64,000 nucleotides of DNA from Actinomyces wuliandei (GTDB taxonomy: Bacteria > Actinomycetota > Actinomycetes > Actinomycetales > Actinomycetaceae): contig NZ_CP025227.1 of the NCBI RefSeq assembly GCF_004010955.1, positions 930,001 through 994,000 on the forward strand, in the 5' to 3' direction. Both the position numbers and the translations under genes were made by a program. Positions within the stretch are counted from its first letter, which is position 1. Every line of letters begins with the position of its first letter. The notes under the pieces were generated by a model, which did no database searches, was not told the DNA's origin, and saw only the letters and a program-made list of their open reading frames with translations. Below are positions 8,535 through 16,259 of this stretch, in pieces.

Positions 8535-9374
8535 TCAGGCTCCGGGGACGGTGGGGGCGTGGTGGTCTGATGCAGGGGAAGGGGCCGGGGAGGAGACGGT
8601 GCAGGGTGTGTCGCCAGGACCCTCCAGCGCCTGGCTCTGGAGGAGGGCCAGCGCCTTGTTCCCCTCGGTAGCCAGGTCCAGCAGCGCGTCCAGCTCGGAG
8701 CGGTCGAAGGCTGCGTGCTCGGCAGTGCCCTGCACCTCGATGAAGCGTCCCGAGCCTGTCTGGACCACGTTCATGTCGGTGTGTGCCCGCACGTCCTCCT
8801 CGTAGGGGAGGTCCAGGCAGGGCACGCCGTCGATAATGCCGACCGAGACCGCGGACAGGGAGTCGGACAGCACCGGCCTGCCGGAGCGGGCACGGATGAG
8901 GCCCCTGGCGGTGGCCCAGGCCACGGCGTCCGCCAGGGCTACGTAGGCGCCGGTGATGGCGGCGGTACGGGTGCCGCCGTCCGCCTGGAGGACGTCGCAG
9001 TCAAGCGTGATCGTGTTCTCGCCCAGGGCGGCGACGTCGATGACGCCGCGCAGGGAGCGCCCGACCAGCCGGGAGATCTCGTGGGTGCGGCCCCCCAGCC
9101 TTCCTCGTACCGACTCGCGTCCCGAGCGCTCCGAGCCGGCTCGCGGCAGCATCGCGTACTCGGCGGTGACCCAGCCCTCGCCGCTGCCCTTGCGCCAGCG
9201 TGGCACGCCCTCGGTGAAGGAGGCGGCGCACAGGACCCGGGTGCGGCCGAAGGTGATGAGGACGGAGCCCTCGGCGTGGTCCAGCCAGTGGCGGGTGATG
9301 GTCACGGGGCGTAGCTCGTCGGTGGAACGGCCGTCACGGCGGGTGAAGGAGCGGGAGGTGCTGGTGGTGGTCAC
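8535..9374 (-). CDS. rph: Ribonuclease PH
   Basis: A 279-residue phosphorolytic 3'-to-5' exoribonuclease that trims tRNA 3' ends. Family markers are [63 protein letters not shown] and [19 protein letters not shown], the last being the phosphate/catalytic region. The C-terminal 30 residues are a Pro/Ala tail. An in-frame ATG lies 93 nt further upstream, but the family begins at this GTG, and a TACCCT -10 sits 7 nt before it. Confidence 0.93.
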   Translation of the reverse strand: MTTTSTSRSFTRRDGRSTDELRPVTITRHWLDHAEGSVLITFGRTRVLCAASFTEGVPRWRKGSGEGWVTAEYAMLPRAGSERSGRESVRGRLGGRTHEISRLVGRSLRGVIDVAALGENTITLDCDVLQADGGTRTAAITGAYVALADAVAWATARGLIRARSGRPVLSDSLSAVSVGIIDGVPCLDLPYEEDVRAHTDMNVVQTGSGRFIEVQGTAEHAAFDRSELDALLDLATEGNKALALLQSQALEGPGDTPCTVSSPAPSPASDHHAPTVPGA

Positions 9375-9381
9375 GCGGAAC

Positions 9382-9387
9382 AGGGTA
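9382..9387 (-). promoter_or_regulatory. -10 hexamer TACCCT for rph-rdgB, leaderless spacing
   Basis: On the minus strand TACCCT ends 7 nt before the chosen GTG of rph and supports that start. Confidence 0.45.
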
Positions 9388-9465
9388 CCTGGGCAGCCGG
9401 GCTTGGGACCTGCGGCAGGGCGGTTGTCCCCAGCCTGGTGACAGTCCAACCATGGTGTATGCCGC

Positions 9466-9484
9466 ATAGGATAGCCTCACACGG
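9466..9484 (+). promoter_or_regulatory. Candidate DtxR/IdeR iron box
   Basis: ATAGGATAGCCTCACACGG matches 12 of 19 positions of the IdeR/DtxR consensus (TTAGGTTAG-C-CTAACCTAA). The left half is nearly perfect and the right half poor. It lies 61 nt before the start of the heme-oxygenase-like gene. TAGGAT inside it could also act as a -10, so a bound repressor would block the promoter. The match alone is weak; the gene context raises it. Confidence 0.4.
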
Positions 9485-9545
9485 AGCCGTCGCGGTGGAG
9501 GCGCCGAGAGCACCGAAGCTCTGCCGCAGTGAGGAGAGAAGAGCC

Positions 9546-9839
9546 ATGACCTACGTCAACATCACCGCCCTGACCTTCCCCGAGGGTGCCGAGGCCGAGA
9601 TCGAGCAGCGCTTTGCGGCGCGCAAGCGGGCCGTGGACACCTCGAAGGGCTTCCAGAGCTTTGAGCTGCTGCGCCCTGTTGTCGGGGAGGACCGCTACTT
9701 CGTGGTGACCAGGTGGGACTCCCGTGAGGACTACCAGGCCTGGCTGGAGGCGCGCTCCGGTGCTGACCACAGCGACGACGTGCGCCGCGGGATGAGCATC
9801 GAGGTCCTGGGCTTCGAGGTCGTCCAGCACGACGAGTAG
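9546..9839 (+). CDS. Antibiotic biosynthesis monooxygenase-fold / heme-degrading monooxygenase-like protein
   Basis: A 97-residue single ABM (ferredoxin-like alpha/beta) domain. It reads VNITALTFPEGAEAEIEQRF, then VDTSKGFQSFELLRPV, then RYFVVTRWDSREDYQAWLE. This layout is that of the MhuD/IsdG-like heme-degrading monooxygenases of actinobacteria as well as generic ABM proteins. The candidate iron box upstream favours a role in iron release from heme, but the heme ligand cannot be assigned with confidence. ATG 9546 is preceded by a strong Shine-Dalgarno (GAGGAGAGAAGAG). A longer upstream frame from 9438 has no support. Confidence 0.85.
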   Translation: MTYVNITALTFPEGAEAEIEQRFAARKRAVDTSKGFQSFELLRPVVGEDRYFVVTRWDSREDYQAWLEARSGADHSDDVRRGMSIEVLGFEVVQHDE

Positions 9840-9888
9840 ACGCGCAGGGGCGGCGGATTAGGCGGGTGCGACCCGGGCCCGCCTTTAG

Positions 9889-9932
9889 CCGCTCACCCCT
9901 GTCAGCGCTGCGAGGCTGACAGGGGTGAGCGG
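9889..9932. terminator. Perfect 18-bp hairpin after the ABM gene
   Basis: An 18-bp inverted repeat without mismatch (arms 9889-9906 and 9915-9932) encloses an 8-nt loop, 50 nt after the ABM stop. No U-tract follows on either strand. It is probably a rho-independent-like or bidirectional structure; transcript stabilisation is the alternative. Confidence 0.6.
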
Positions 9933-10257
9933 GTGCTGGCCGGATCGTAGGAGGCGATGTGTGCTAGGCGCGTCCGGGCGGCCTCCAGAGCAGCGGATCT
10001 GCTGTGTCCTTAAACACTGGCACCAACCAGGCGCACGGTATGGTGACCGTCCTGGAACCGCAGAGTGGCGCCCCACCCCAGCCGCACCCTGCCTCTGTGT
10101 GTTTCCGCCGCGCTGGCGGCCAGGTGTCCTCTGGCCTCCGTCCAGATCCGGGCAGCACCCTGCGCTTTCCTGCCGTCTGGTACCGCCCGGTTGGCATCGC
10201 CGCTGGGACGATCATCGCTGGGACGTGGGGGAGACTGCCCTCACACCGCATCCACGG
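9933..10257. other. Intergenic stretch without recognisable gene
   Basis: About 325 nt between the hairpin and tRNA-Leu. Short frames exist on both strands, but none has a plausible start, Shine-Dalgarno or family resemblance. I see no promoter that I would defend. Confidence 0.6.
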
Positions 10258-10339
10258 TACGCGAGAAGGGACTCGAACCCTCACGCCCGAAGGCACCAGG
10301 ACCTAAACCTGGGGCGTCTACCAGTTCCGCCACTCGCGC
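10258..10339 (-). tRNA. tRNA-Leu (UAG)
   Basis: The acceptor GCGCGAG pairs with CTCGCGT. The anticodon stem CCAGG/CCTGG encloses TTTAGGT, giving anticodon TAG. There is a long variable arm (TGCCTTCGGGCG) as expected for a class II tRNA, and the T-loop is TTCGAGT. The full CCA end is not encoded. Confidence 0.95.
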
Positions 10340-10388
10340 TCGGCCACGCACTCTACCCTCCTGTGGGCGGGGGCGCGCAAGGGCTGGC

Positions 10389-10883
10389 TCAGGCTGCCGG
10401 GCCCGGCTGGTCCAGGCCCAGCTCGGCGCGCAGCCTCGCGACGTGGCCGGTGGCCCTGACGTTGTACCGCGCCAGGACGACGCTGCTGTCCGGTGCCACG
10501 ACGACGGTCGAGCGGATCACCCCGGTGTAGGTCCGGCCGTAGTTTCTCTTCTCGCCCCAGGCCCCCCAGGCCTCCATGACCGAGTGGTCGACGTCGCAGA
10601 GCAGGGGGAAGGGCAGGCTGTGGCGCTCGGAGAACCTGGCCTGGGTGGCGGGGGAGTCGGGAGAGATACCGACCACCTGGTAGCCCGCGCGCTCCAGGCT
10701 CTCCACCGAGTCGCGGAAGTCACAGGCCTCCTTGGTGCACCCTGGCGTGCACGCCTTGGGGTAGAAGTACACGATCAGCCCTGCGTCGCTACGGGACAGC
10801 AGGTCGCTGAGAGTCACGGTCTGTCCTGCGACGTCGGGCAGGGCGAAGCCCGGAGCAGCGTCTCCGGCTGACAGGTGGGGCAT
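10389..10883 (-). CDS. bcp: Peroxiredoxin, Bcp/PrxQ type
   Basis: A 164-residue thiol peroxidase that reduces hydrogen peroxide and organic hydroperoxides using thioredoxin. The N-terminus GDAAPGFALPDVAGQTVTLSDL leads into VYFYPKACTPGCTKEACDFRD, where the peroxidatic Cys is in CTPGC and the resolving Cys five residues later in the same helix is typical of PrxQ. RSTVVVAPDSSVV completes the fold. ATG 10883 is preceded by AGGAGGACT; an in-frame start 30 nt upstream is less likely. It is transcribed toward tRNA-Leu. Confidence 0.93.
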   Translation of the reverse strand: MPHLSAGDAAPGFALPDVAGQTVTLSDLLSRSDAGLIVYFYPKACTPGCTKEACDFRDSVESLERAGYQVVGISPDSPATQARFSERHSLPFPLLCDVDHSVMEAWGAWGEKRNYGRTYTGVIRSTVVVAPDSSVVLARYNVRATGHVARLRAELGLDQPGPAA

Positions 10884-11032
10884 GAGTCCTCCTCTGGTCC
10901 TCCTTTGGCGCACGCGACGCGAGTGATCCTCTCACCGGGAGCCGCCCTGAGCGGCTGCGTGCCACGCACGGACCTACGGAGTTCGCTCTCAGGAGATGGC
11001 TGAGGATGTGGGAGGACCGCTCCCGGCGGGAC

Positions 11033-11365
11033 TCAGGCGGCCAGGGCCGCCGGGCTCTTCTCGCGGTCGCCGTCGGTCTCGGGGCACCTCAGGTTCTCCA
11101 GGGCTCCTCGGGCGGCTGTAAGGCGCTCCTGGGCGCGCTCCAGGCGGGAGGGGGAGGTTCTGGCAGGCAGGGAGGCGACCTCAGCCTGCGCGGCGTCGAG
11201 CTCGCGCTCGGCCTGCTCACGTCGGACCCACGGAGGGGTCTCGAGGGCGCAGGCGCACGTCATGGCCGGAACGGCGTCATGGCGTGGCCTGATCCGGCGG
11301 GCAGGTGCTCCCGGCAAGCCTGTTGTACGGGCTGGTGCTGTGCTGCTGGTCGTCTGCGTGCTCAT
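11033..11365 (-). CDS. Small coiled-coil hypothetical protein
   Basis: A 110-residue protein I do not recognise. The first 45 residues are Thr/Ala/Arg-rich and contain two close cysteines (MTCACALE). From about residue 50 a charged heptad pattern (REQAERELDAAQAEVASL, then RLERAQERLTAARGALENL) predicts a two-segment coiled coil. It is judged real because ATG 11365 has AAGGAGCAGA at good spacing and the heptads would be unlikely by chance. Function unknown. Confidence 0.5.
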   Translation of the reverse strand: MSTQTTSSTAPARTTGLPGAPARRIRPRHDAVPAMTCACALETPPWVRREQAERELDAAQAEVASLPARTSPSRLERAQERLTAARGALENLRCPETDGDREKSPAALAA

Positions 11366-11794
11366 CTCTGCTCCTTAACGTCCTGTCATTGTCTTGAGTC
11401 GCCGCTGTGTCGCGCTGTGCGGGCGGGACTGTCGTCGCTGCCACTACTGGGCTATGACGTTCTCAGGGCTCCGCAGTGCTGCTGCCTGGCTGGTGCCCTG
11501 ACGACGCGCCACGGCCGCAGCCTGTGGAGAGCGCTCGTCCCGGGCCGGGCTGACGGCCTCAGCGGCGCGCAGTCCGGGCGGCACCGTCTGCACGCCGGGG
11601 CGGCTTGCCGTGCCGACGTGCAGGCTGGGTGCCTGCTGGCAGACTCTGGCCGACTACCTGGTCCCTCTGGTCTCTTGCCCCCGCTGACAGCCCTGGGGCA
11701 TGGCGGCACCCGTCCAGTGGCGGGCGGGGCCTGCCCCCGTGATGAGGGGCCTGGGAGTACCCGGAGGGCTGGAAGCCCCTGTGGTCCGCCGTGG
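11366..11794. other. Intergenic stretch downstream of the tRNA-Lys pair
   Basis: About 430 nt. The open frames here run into tRNA sequence and lack starts, so I reject them as genes. It may contain the 3' end of the tRNA-Lys transcript; no strong terminator is seen. Confidence 0.5.
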
Positions 11795-11867
<73 letters not shown>

Positions 11868-11905
11868 GCAGCCAGGCACGGGCTGGCGTCCCGGCCGAGG
11901 CCTGG

Positions 11906-11978
<73 letters not shown>

Positions 11979-12151
11979 CTGGTGCCAGAGGGAGACTCTA
12001 CGAGGTGAGTCGGCGTCAGTCTAGCCGGAGAGGTCTGAAACCGCTCTACTGTGCCAGATATCTCAGGTGGCGTTGGTGCCGCTGTTGGTGCTGCTGCCCT
12101 CGTGGCGGCTTCCTGACCGAGCCGGGGCGGGCGCTGCCCTGGCAGCTGCGG

Positions 12152-12157
12152 TACTGT
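12152..12157 (+). promoter_or_regulatory. -10 hexamer TACTGT, leaderless spacing
   Basis: TACTGT ends 7 nt before GTG 12165 and decides between that start and the GTG at 12156, which would overlap the hexamer. Confidence 0.5.
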
Positions 12158-12164
12158 GGGCCAC

Positions 12165-13085
12165 GTGACTGATCCCGTCGTGACCCTGGCCACCTCCAAG
12201 GACTACCCCGAGCTTGACGAGGACGACCGCAGCCTGCCCGACGCCCTGCGGCAGCGCGGGATCGAGCCGAGGATCGCGGTGTGGGACGACCCGGAGGTGG
12301 ACTGGGGGGACTCGGGCACGGTGGTGCTGCGCAGCGTGCGTGACTACGCGGTCACGCGCACCTACGCGGACTTCCTTGCCTGGACCCGGTCGGTACCCCG
12401 GTTGCTCAACCAGCCCGACGTGGTCGCGTGGAACTCCGACAAGCACTACCTCATCCGTCTGGCGGAGCTGGGCGTCCCCACAATCCCCACCACCTGGCTG
12501 GAGCCGGGTGCGGGCTACTCCAAGCACCAGGTCCACACCAGGTTCCCCGCCTACGGGGACTTTGTGGTCAAGCCGGCTATCTCCTCCGGTGGGCGCGGGA
12601 CCGGGCGCTACACGGCCACTGACGCCGGCTCCCGGTCGGCGGCGATCAGCAACGCGGTGCACCACCTGGGCCGAGGGCGCTCGGTGATGGTCCAGCGCTA
12701 CCTGGAGGAGGTGGACCGGCGGGGGGAGGTGTCCCTGGTCTACTTCAACGGGGTGCTCTCCCACGCGGTGGAGAAGGACCCGATGCTCCACCCCTCCTTC
12801 CGTGCCACCGACGAGGTGCACGGAGAGGAGGTCTCCGCCCGCGACCCCAGCGAGCAGGAGTGGCTGTGGGGAGAGCGTGTCCGCAAGGCCATCCACGCCC
12901 TCATCAAGGAGACCTCCGGGCGTGACGTCCAGCTGCTCTTCAACCGGGTGGACGTCGTCAGTGACGGCAGGGGCGGCTTCTACCTCATGGAGGTCTCACT
13001 CATTGACGCCGCTCTCTACCTGGGGACCTCGTCGGAGGCGCTGGACGGCTTCGCGGACGCTATCGCCCAGCGGGTCTTCTGGTGA
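12165..13085 (+). CDS. ATP-grasp domain protein (RimK/glutathione-synthetase-like)
   Basis: A 306-residue ATP-grasp ligase of unknown substrate. The N-terminal domain is VTLATSKDYPELDEDDRSL...AVWDDPEVDW, with VVLRSVRDYAVTR. The ATP-binding core has WNSDKHYLIRLAELGVPTIPTTWL, FVVKPAISSGGRGTGRY and SVMVQRYLEEVDRRGEVSLVY. The metal site is in DVVSDGRGGFYLMEVSLIDAALYL. Close relatives are annotated as cycloserine-pathway-like (DcsG-type) ATP-grasp proteins, but that name does not fix the substrate. GTG 12165 is chosen from the leaderless -10. It is a single gene, with no biosynthetic partners beside it. Confidence 0.85.
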   Translation: MTDPVVTLATSKDYPELDEDDRSLPDALRQRGIEPRIAVWDDPEVDWGDSGTVVLRSVRDYAVTRTYADFLAWTRSVPRLLNQPDVVAWNSDKHYLIRLAELGVPTIPTTWLEPGAGYSKHQVHTRFPAYGDFVVKPAISSGGRGTGRYTATDAGSRSAAISNAVHHLGRGRSVMVQRYLEEVDRRGEVSLVYFNGVLSHAVEKDPMLHPSFRATDEVHGEEVSARDPSEQEWLWGERVRKAIHALIKETSGRDVQLLFNRVDVVSDGRGGFYLMEVSLIDAALYLGTSSEALDGFADAIAQRVFW

Positions 13086-13131
13086 GGCTCAGGCGGGCGC
13101 CCTGGGCCGTCCGCGCCGACGCGGCACCCTG

Positions 13132-13206
13132 ATCAAGGTGCTGTCCTTGATTAGGGTGTATCAAGGTGAATGCCTTGACCAGGGTGGTGCGGGATGCCAC
13201 CCTTGA
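13132..13206 (+). promoter_or_regulatory. Array of TCAAGG-N6-CCTTGA operator-like palindromes at 28-bp spacing
   Basis: Palindrome 1 is ATCAAGG-N6-CCTTGAT (13132-13151). Palindrome 2 is TCAAGG-N6-CCTTGA (13161-13178). A third half-site CCTTGA is at 13201-13206. The CCTTGA halves start at 13145, 13173 and 13201, exactly 28 bp apart, and the last ends 3 nt before the GTG of the SatD-like gene. This looks like a cooperative repressor site; autoregulation by the downstream HTH protein is inference. Confidence 0.6.
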
Positions 13207-13209
13207 CAG

Positions 13210-13836
13210 GTGCTTGTCGTCACCATGGACCAGAAGGCGTCCCGCTCGACCAGTGACGCCGTGCCTGCGCTGCTGCGCTCCCTTGCCGACGTGTCCGTCA
13301 TCGCCCCTTTTGAGCGGACTGCGGGGGACGAGGTCCAGGGAGTTCCTGCTGACGCAGCGGCCCTGTACGCGGTTGTGCGCGCTGCCGCCCGTGCCGGCTG
13401 CTGGTACGTCGGAATCGGTGGAGGGGCCGGCCGCGTGGGTGCTGACGGAGGCGCGCGCTCAGGGGGCGGTACGGCCTTCGTGGCAGCGCGTGAGGCCGTT
13501 GAGGCCGCCAAGCGGTCCCGGGTACCGCTGGCGGTACGTGCCGACGACCCGGAGGCGGCTGCCCGGGCGCAGGCGGTCCTGCGGCTCCAGGTCGTCCTCC
13601 TGGCCCGACGGTCCCGCCTGCAGTGGGAGGCGGTAGACCTGGTCGAGAGCGGTGTGAGCGGGCAGCAGGCGGCACGAACGCTAGGAGTGACGGAGCAGGC
13701 GTTCTCGCAGCGGCGAATCGCCTCGGGCCTGGCGGAGGAGAAGGAGGTCCTCCCGGTTCTCCTGGCACTTCTCGACGCCCTTGACCGGCCTGCTGACCAG
13801 GGGCCGGTGCAGGTGGTGCAGGCAGGAGGCGCATAA
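13210..13836 (+). CDS. SatD-family-like protein with C-terminal HTH
   Basis: A 208-residue protein. The N-terminal part (VVTMDQKASRSTSDAVPALL, FERTAGDEVQGVP, YVGIGGG) resembles the SatD family and its actinobacterial relatives. The C-terminal part has a helix-turn-helix: WEAVDLVESGVSGQQAARTLGVTEQAFSQR. Function is unproven; a DNA-binding regulatory role is likely from the HTH and the upstream palindromes. GTG 13210 preserves the conserved first strand (VVTxDQ); ATG 13225 would cut it. It is directly followed by a small membrane-protein gene that accompanies this family in other actinobacteria. Confidence 0.75.
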   Translation: MLVVTMDQKASRSTSDAVPALLRSLADVSVIAPFERTAGDEVQGVPADAAALYAVVRAAARAGCWYVGIGGGAGRVGADGGARSGGGTAFVAAREAVEAAKRSRVPLAVRADDPEAAARAQAVLRLQVVLLARRSRLQWEAVDLVESGVSGQQAARTLGVTEQAFSQRRIASGLAEEKEVLPVLLALLDALDRPADQGPVQVVQAGGA

Positions 13837-13837
13837 G

Positions 13838-14251
13838 GTGCATGCCGTGGTCGTAGTCGTGACGTTGGTCGTCTCTGTCCTGGGAGGGTGGGGTGCTGTG
13901 GCTGGCGTGCTGCGTGTGGCTCGCGTCCCGGACCCTCCTGCGGGACACACTGCCTCACCGGACGGACGCCACGTCCCCGTCCTGGACAGGGTGGGTGCGG
14001 GCAGCAACGCTCCGCCGGTGCTGCGCGGCGGAACCTGGATCGGGGTGCTGGAGCGGCTGGCCACCACCGGGGCGCTGCTGAGCGGCCACGCTGAGATGGT
14101 TGTCGTCGTCGTCGCCGTCAAAGGCCTGGGGCGCTGGGCGGACCTTCAAGGGAGCCCTGGAGCCGCGGAGCGGTTCATCATCGGGACCCTGGCGTCCTTG
14201 ATCTGGGCATGCGCCTGCGGCCTGGCAGGTCGAGCACTCATGGGCGGCTGA
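13838..14251 (+). CDS. Small membrane protein, partner of the SatD-like gene
   Basis: A 137-residue protein with an N-terminal membrane segment (AVVVVVTLVVSVLGGWGAVAG), a hydrophilic stretch, then RGGTWIGVLERLATTGALL, MVVVVVAVKGLGRWADL and ERFIIGTLASLIWACACGLAG. The block GAAERFIIGTLASLIWA is the most family-like segment. GTG 13838 follows AGGAGG at ideal spacing and lies 2 nt after the previous stop, so the two genes form an operon. Function unknown. Confidence 0.75.
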   Translation: MHAVVVVVTLVVSVLGGWGAVAGVLRVARVPDPPAGHTASPDGRHVPVLDRVGAGSNAPPVLRGGTWIGVLERLATTGALLSGHAEMVVVVVAVKGLGRWADLQGSPGAAERFIIGTLASLIWACACGLAGRALMGG

Positions 14252-14308
14252 CCAGCACCGCTGCGCCAACGGAGGCGCTGCGTCCGCAGTCGTGCTAGAC
14301 ACGCGGGC

Positions 14309-14695
14309 ATGCGTAGTGTCCTCAACGTCATCTGGGTCGTCTTCGGAGGCTTCTGGCTCTTTCTGGGCTACCTCTTCTTTGGGCTCCTTGCCTGCCTGCT
14401 GGTGGTCACCATCCCCGCTGGGGTCGCCTGCTTCCGGATCGCTGGCTACGTGCTGTGGCCCTTTGGGCGGGAGGTGGTCCCCGCCCCGGGAGCGGGAGCC
14501 ATGAGCGGGCTGGCGAACCTGATCTGGTTCCTGGTCGCAGGCCTGTGGCTGGCTGTGGGTCACGTGACCACAGCGGCGGCCCAGGCCGTCACGATCATCG
14601 GCATCCCGCTGGCTGTCGGCAACATCAAGCTCATCCCGGTGACCTGCTTCCCCTTCGGCAAGCAGATCGTGAGCTCCCGGCGCGTGCTGCGCTGA
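14309..14695 (+). CDS. yccF: YccF domain (DUF307) inner membrane protein
   Basis: A 128-residue membrane protein with two repeated YccF units. The first is LNVIWVVFGGFWLFLGYLFFG...VTIPAGVACFRIAGYVLWPFGREVV. The second is LANLIWFLVAGLWLAVGHVTTAAAQAVTIIGIPLAVGNIKLIPVTCFPFGKQIV. Each unit ends in the conserved FGxxI/VV motif. About four membrane segments are predicted. Function unknown in the family. It is probably transcribed alone or with the preceding pair. Confidence 0.9.
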   Translation: MRSVLNVIWVVFGGFWLFLGYLFFGLLACLLVVTIPAGVACFRIAGYVLWPFGREVVPAPGAGAMSGLANLIWFLVAGLWLAVGHVTTAAAQAVTIIGIPLAVGNIKLIPVTCFPFGKQIVSSRRVLR

Positions 14696-14746
14696 GGCCG
14701 CAGGCAGTGCGAAAGTGGTATATCACGGGTGGTGTCACGCAGGATT

Positions 14747-16183
14747 CTACAGGCTGATCCTGCGTGAGACTGCCCAGTACCCGGCATAGCAGACTGCCAG
14801 GAAGACGGCGGTAATCGCCAGCGCCGGACGCTGGAGGGGGTCAAAGACAATGAGCAGGCACGACGCCGCGGACAGCACCAGGGCACCCAGGGACACCCAC
14901 GGGTAGCCCGGTGCCCGGTAGGCCAGCTCCTCGGTGCTGTGCCCCTCGGCCAGCCAGTGGCGGCGGAACCGGTAGTGCGAGGCTGCGATGGCCACCCACA
15001 CCAGCACCACCGCCAGGCCTGAGACCGAGACCAGCACCAGGTAGACGGTGGAGGCGGCGTAGACGGAGGTCAGCAGCGCGGCCAGGCCCCCGACCATGGA
15101 CAGGGCCATAGCCAGGGCGGGAACCCCGTAGCGGTTGGTCCGGGCCAGGAGCGCAGGCAGGGTCCCCTCGTTCGCCAGGGACCACAGCATGCGTGTCGAG
15201 GCGTAGAGGCCCGAGTTTGCCGCCGACAGGATGGCGGTGAGGATGACGACGTTCATCAGGTCGTCGGCGAAGGGGACGCCGATCCGGGACAGTACCGTGA
15301 CGAAGGGGCTCTCCTCCACACCCGCCTGCCTCCAGGGGATGAGTGCTGCGATGACGAGCACGGAGCCGATGAAGAAGATGACCAGCCGCGCCAGGGTGGC
15401 CCGGATGGCTCGGGGGATCGTGGCAGCCGGGTCCTTGACCTCCCCGGCGGTGATCCCGATCAGCTCGGTGCCAGAGAAGGCGAAGTTGACAGCGAGGATC
15501 GTGGTGAAGACCGCCGCGAAGCCGTTGGGGAAGAGCCCTCCTGCGGTCAGGTTGGACAGCAGCGGGGCCGAGGTGGTGCCCTCGTAGGGCAGCAGGCCCA
15601 CGACGGCGGCCCCGCCGATGATGATGAACAGGATGATCGCGATGACCTTGACGCCTGACAGCAGGGTCTCTGCCTCGGCGAACACCCTGACGGAGACCAT
15701 GTTGAGCACCAGTACCAGGGTGATGAAGGCCGCTGCCCACACCCATACGGGTACGGCCGGGAACCACCCGTTCATGATCATGGCTGCGCCGGTGAACTCG
15801 CTGCCCAGGGCGACCGTCCACGTCAGCCAGTACAGGACGGCGGTGACGAACCCGGTGGCTGGGCCGATGTAGGTGCGTGAGTAGACGTGGAAGGCCCCGG
15901 TGAAGGGCATGGCCACGCTCAGCTCGCCCAGGCAGACCATGACCAGGTAGACGATAAGGGCGCCGATGGCGTAGGCCAGGACGGTGCCGAAGGGGCCGGC
16001 CTGGTTGATCGTGTAGCCGGTGGACAGGAACAGGCCGGTCCCGATGACTCCGCCGAAGCTGATCATCATGAGGTGCCGCCTGTTCATGCGGCGTTCCAGG
16101 GCCGTCACGCGGGTGGAACCGGCCGGGGCGGCCGGTGGGGCAGCGGTGTGGGGGCTCGTCACGACAGAATCGGTGGGGGCCAT
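14747..16183 (-). CDS. Amino acid permease, APC family (LysP/GABA permease type)
   Basis: A 478-residue transporter with about 12 membrane segments, importing an amino acid with a proton. The N-terminal signature is RRHLMMISFGGVIGTGLFLSTG, with the GVIGTG substrate-binding loop of helix 1. YLVMVCLGELSVAMPFTGAFHVY and FAFSGTELIGITAGEVKDP follow, the latter being the helix 6 motif with the TELIG segment. It belongs to the AAT subfamily; the substrate cannot be fixed by eye. The first 25 residues are a hydrophilic Pro/Ala extension. It is divergent from mmuM. Confidence 0.9.
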   Translation of the reverse strand: MAPTDSVVTSPHTAAPPAAPAGSTRVTALERRMNRRHLMMISFGGVIGTGLFLSTGYTINQAGPFGTVLAYAIGALIVYLVMVCLGELSVAMPFTGAFHVYSRTYIGPATGFVTAVLYWLTWTVALGSEFTGAAMIMNGWFPAVPVWVWAAAFITLVLVLNMVSVRVFAEAETLLSGVKVIAIILFIIIGGAAVVGLLPYEGTTSAPLLSNLTAGGLFPNGFAAVFTTILAVNFAFSGTELIGITAGEVKDPAATIPRAIRATLARLVIFFIGSVLVIAALIPWRQAGVEESPFVTVLSRIGVPFADDLMNVVILTAILSAANSGLYASTRMLWSLANEGTLPALLARTNRYGVPALAMALSMVGGLAALLTSVYAASTVYLVLVSVSGLAVVLVWVAIAASHYRFRRHWLAEGHSTEELAYRAPGYPWVSLGALVLSAASCLLIVFDPLQRPALAITAVFLAVCYAGYWAVSRRISL

Positions 16184-16189
16184 GGACGG

Positions 16190-16195
16190 ACAGTA
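16190..16195 (-). promoter_or_regulatory. -10 hexamer TACTGT for the permease, leaderless spacing
   Basis: On the minus strand TACTGT ends 6 nt before the ATG at 16183. Confidence 0.45.
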
Positions 16196-16247
16196 TTCCC
16201 GCTCGGGGCGCGGCGCCCGGGCTTCTCACAGGGTGAACGGGCCGCGC

Positions 16248-16253
16248 TATGCT
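16248..16253 (+). promoter_or_regulatory. -10 hexamer TATGCT for mmuM, leaderless spacing
   Basis: TATGCT ends 6 nt before ATG 16260 and supports this start over any upstream in-frame codon. Confidence 0.5.
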
Positions 16254-16259
16254 CATGGC

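Noticed and set aside
14841..16256. 471-codon frame over the amino acid permease
   Set aside because: It is the same strand in another frame, Arg/His/Gly-rich without membrane segments; the permease frame carries all family motifs.
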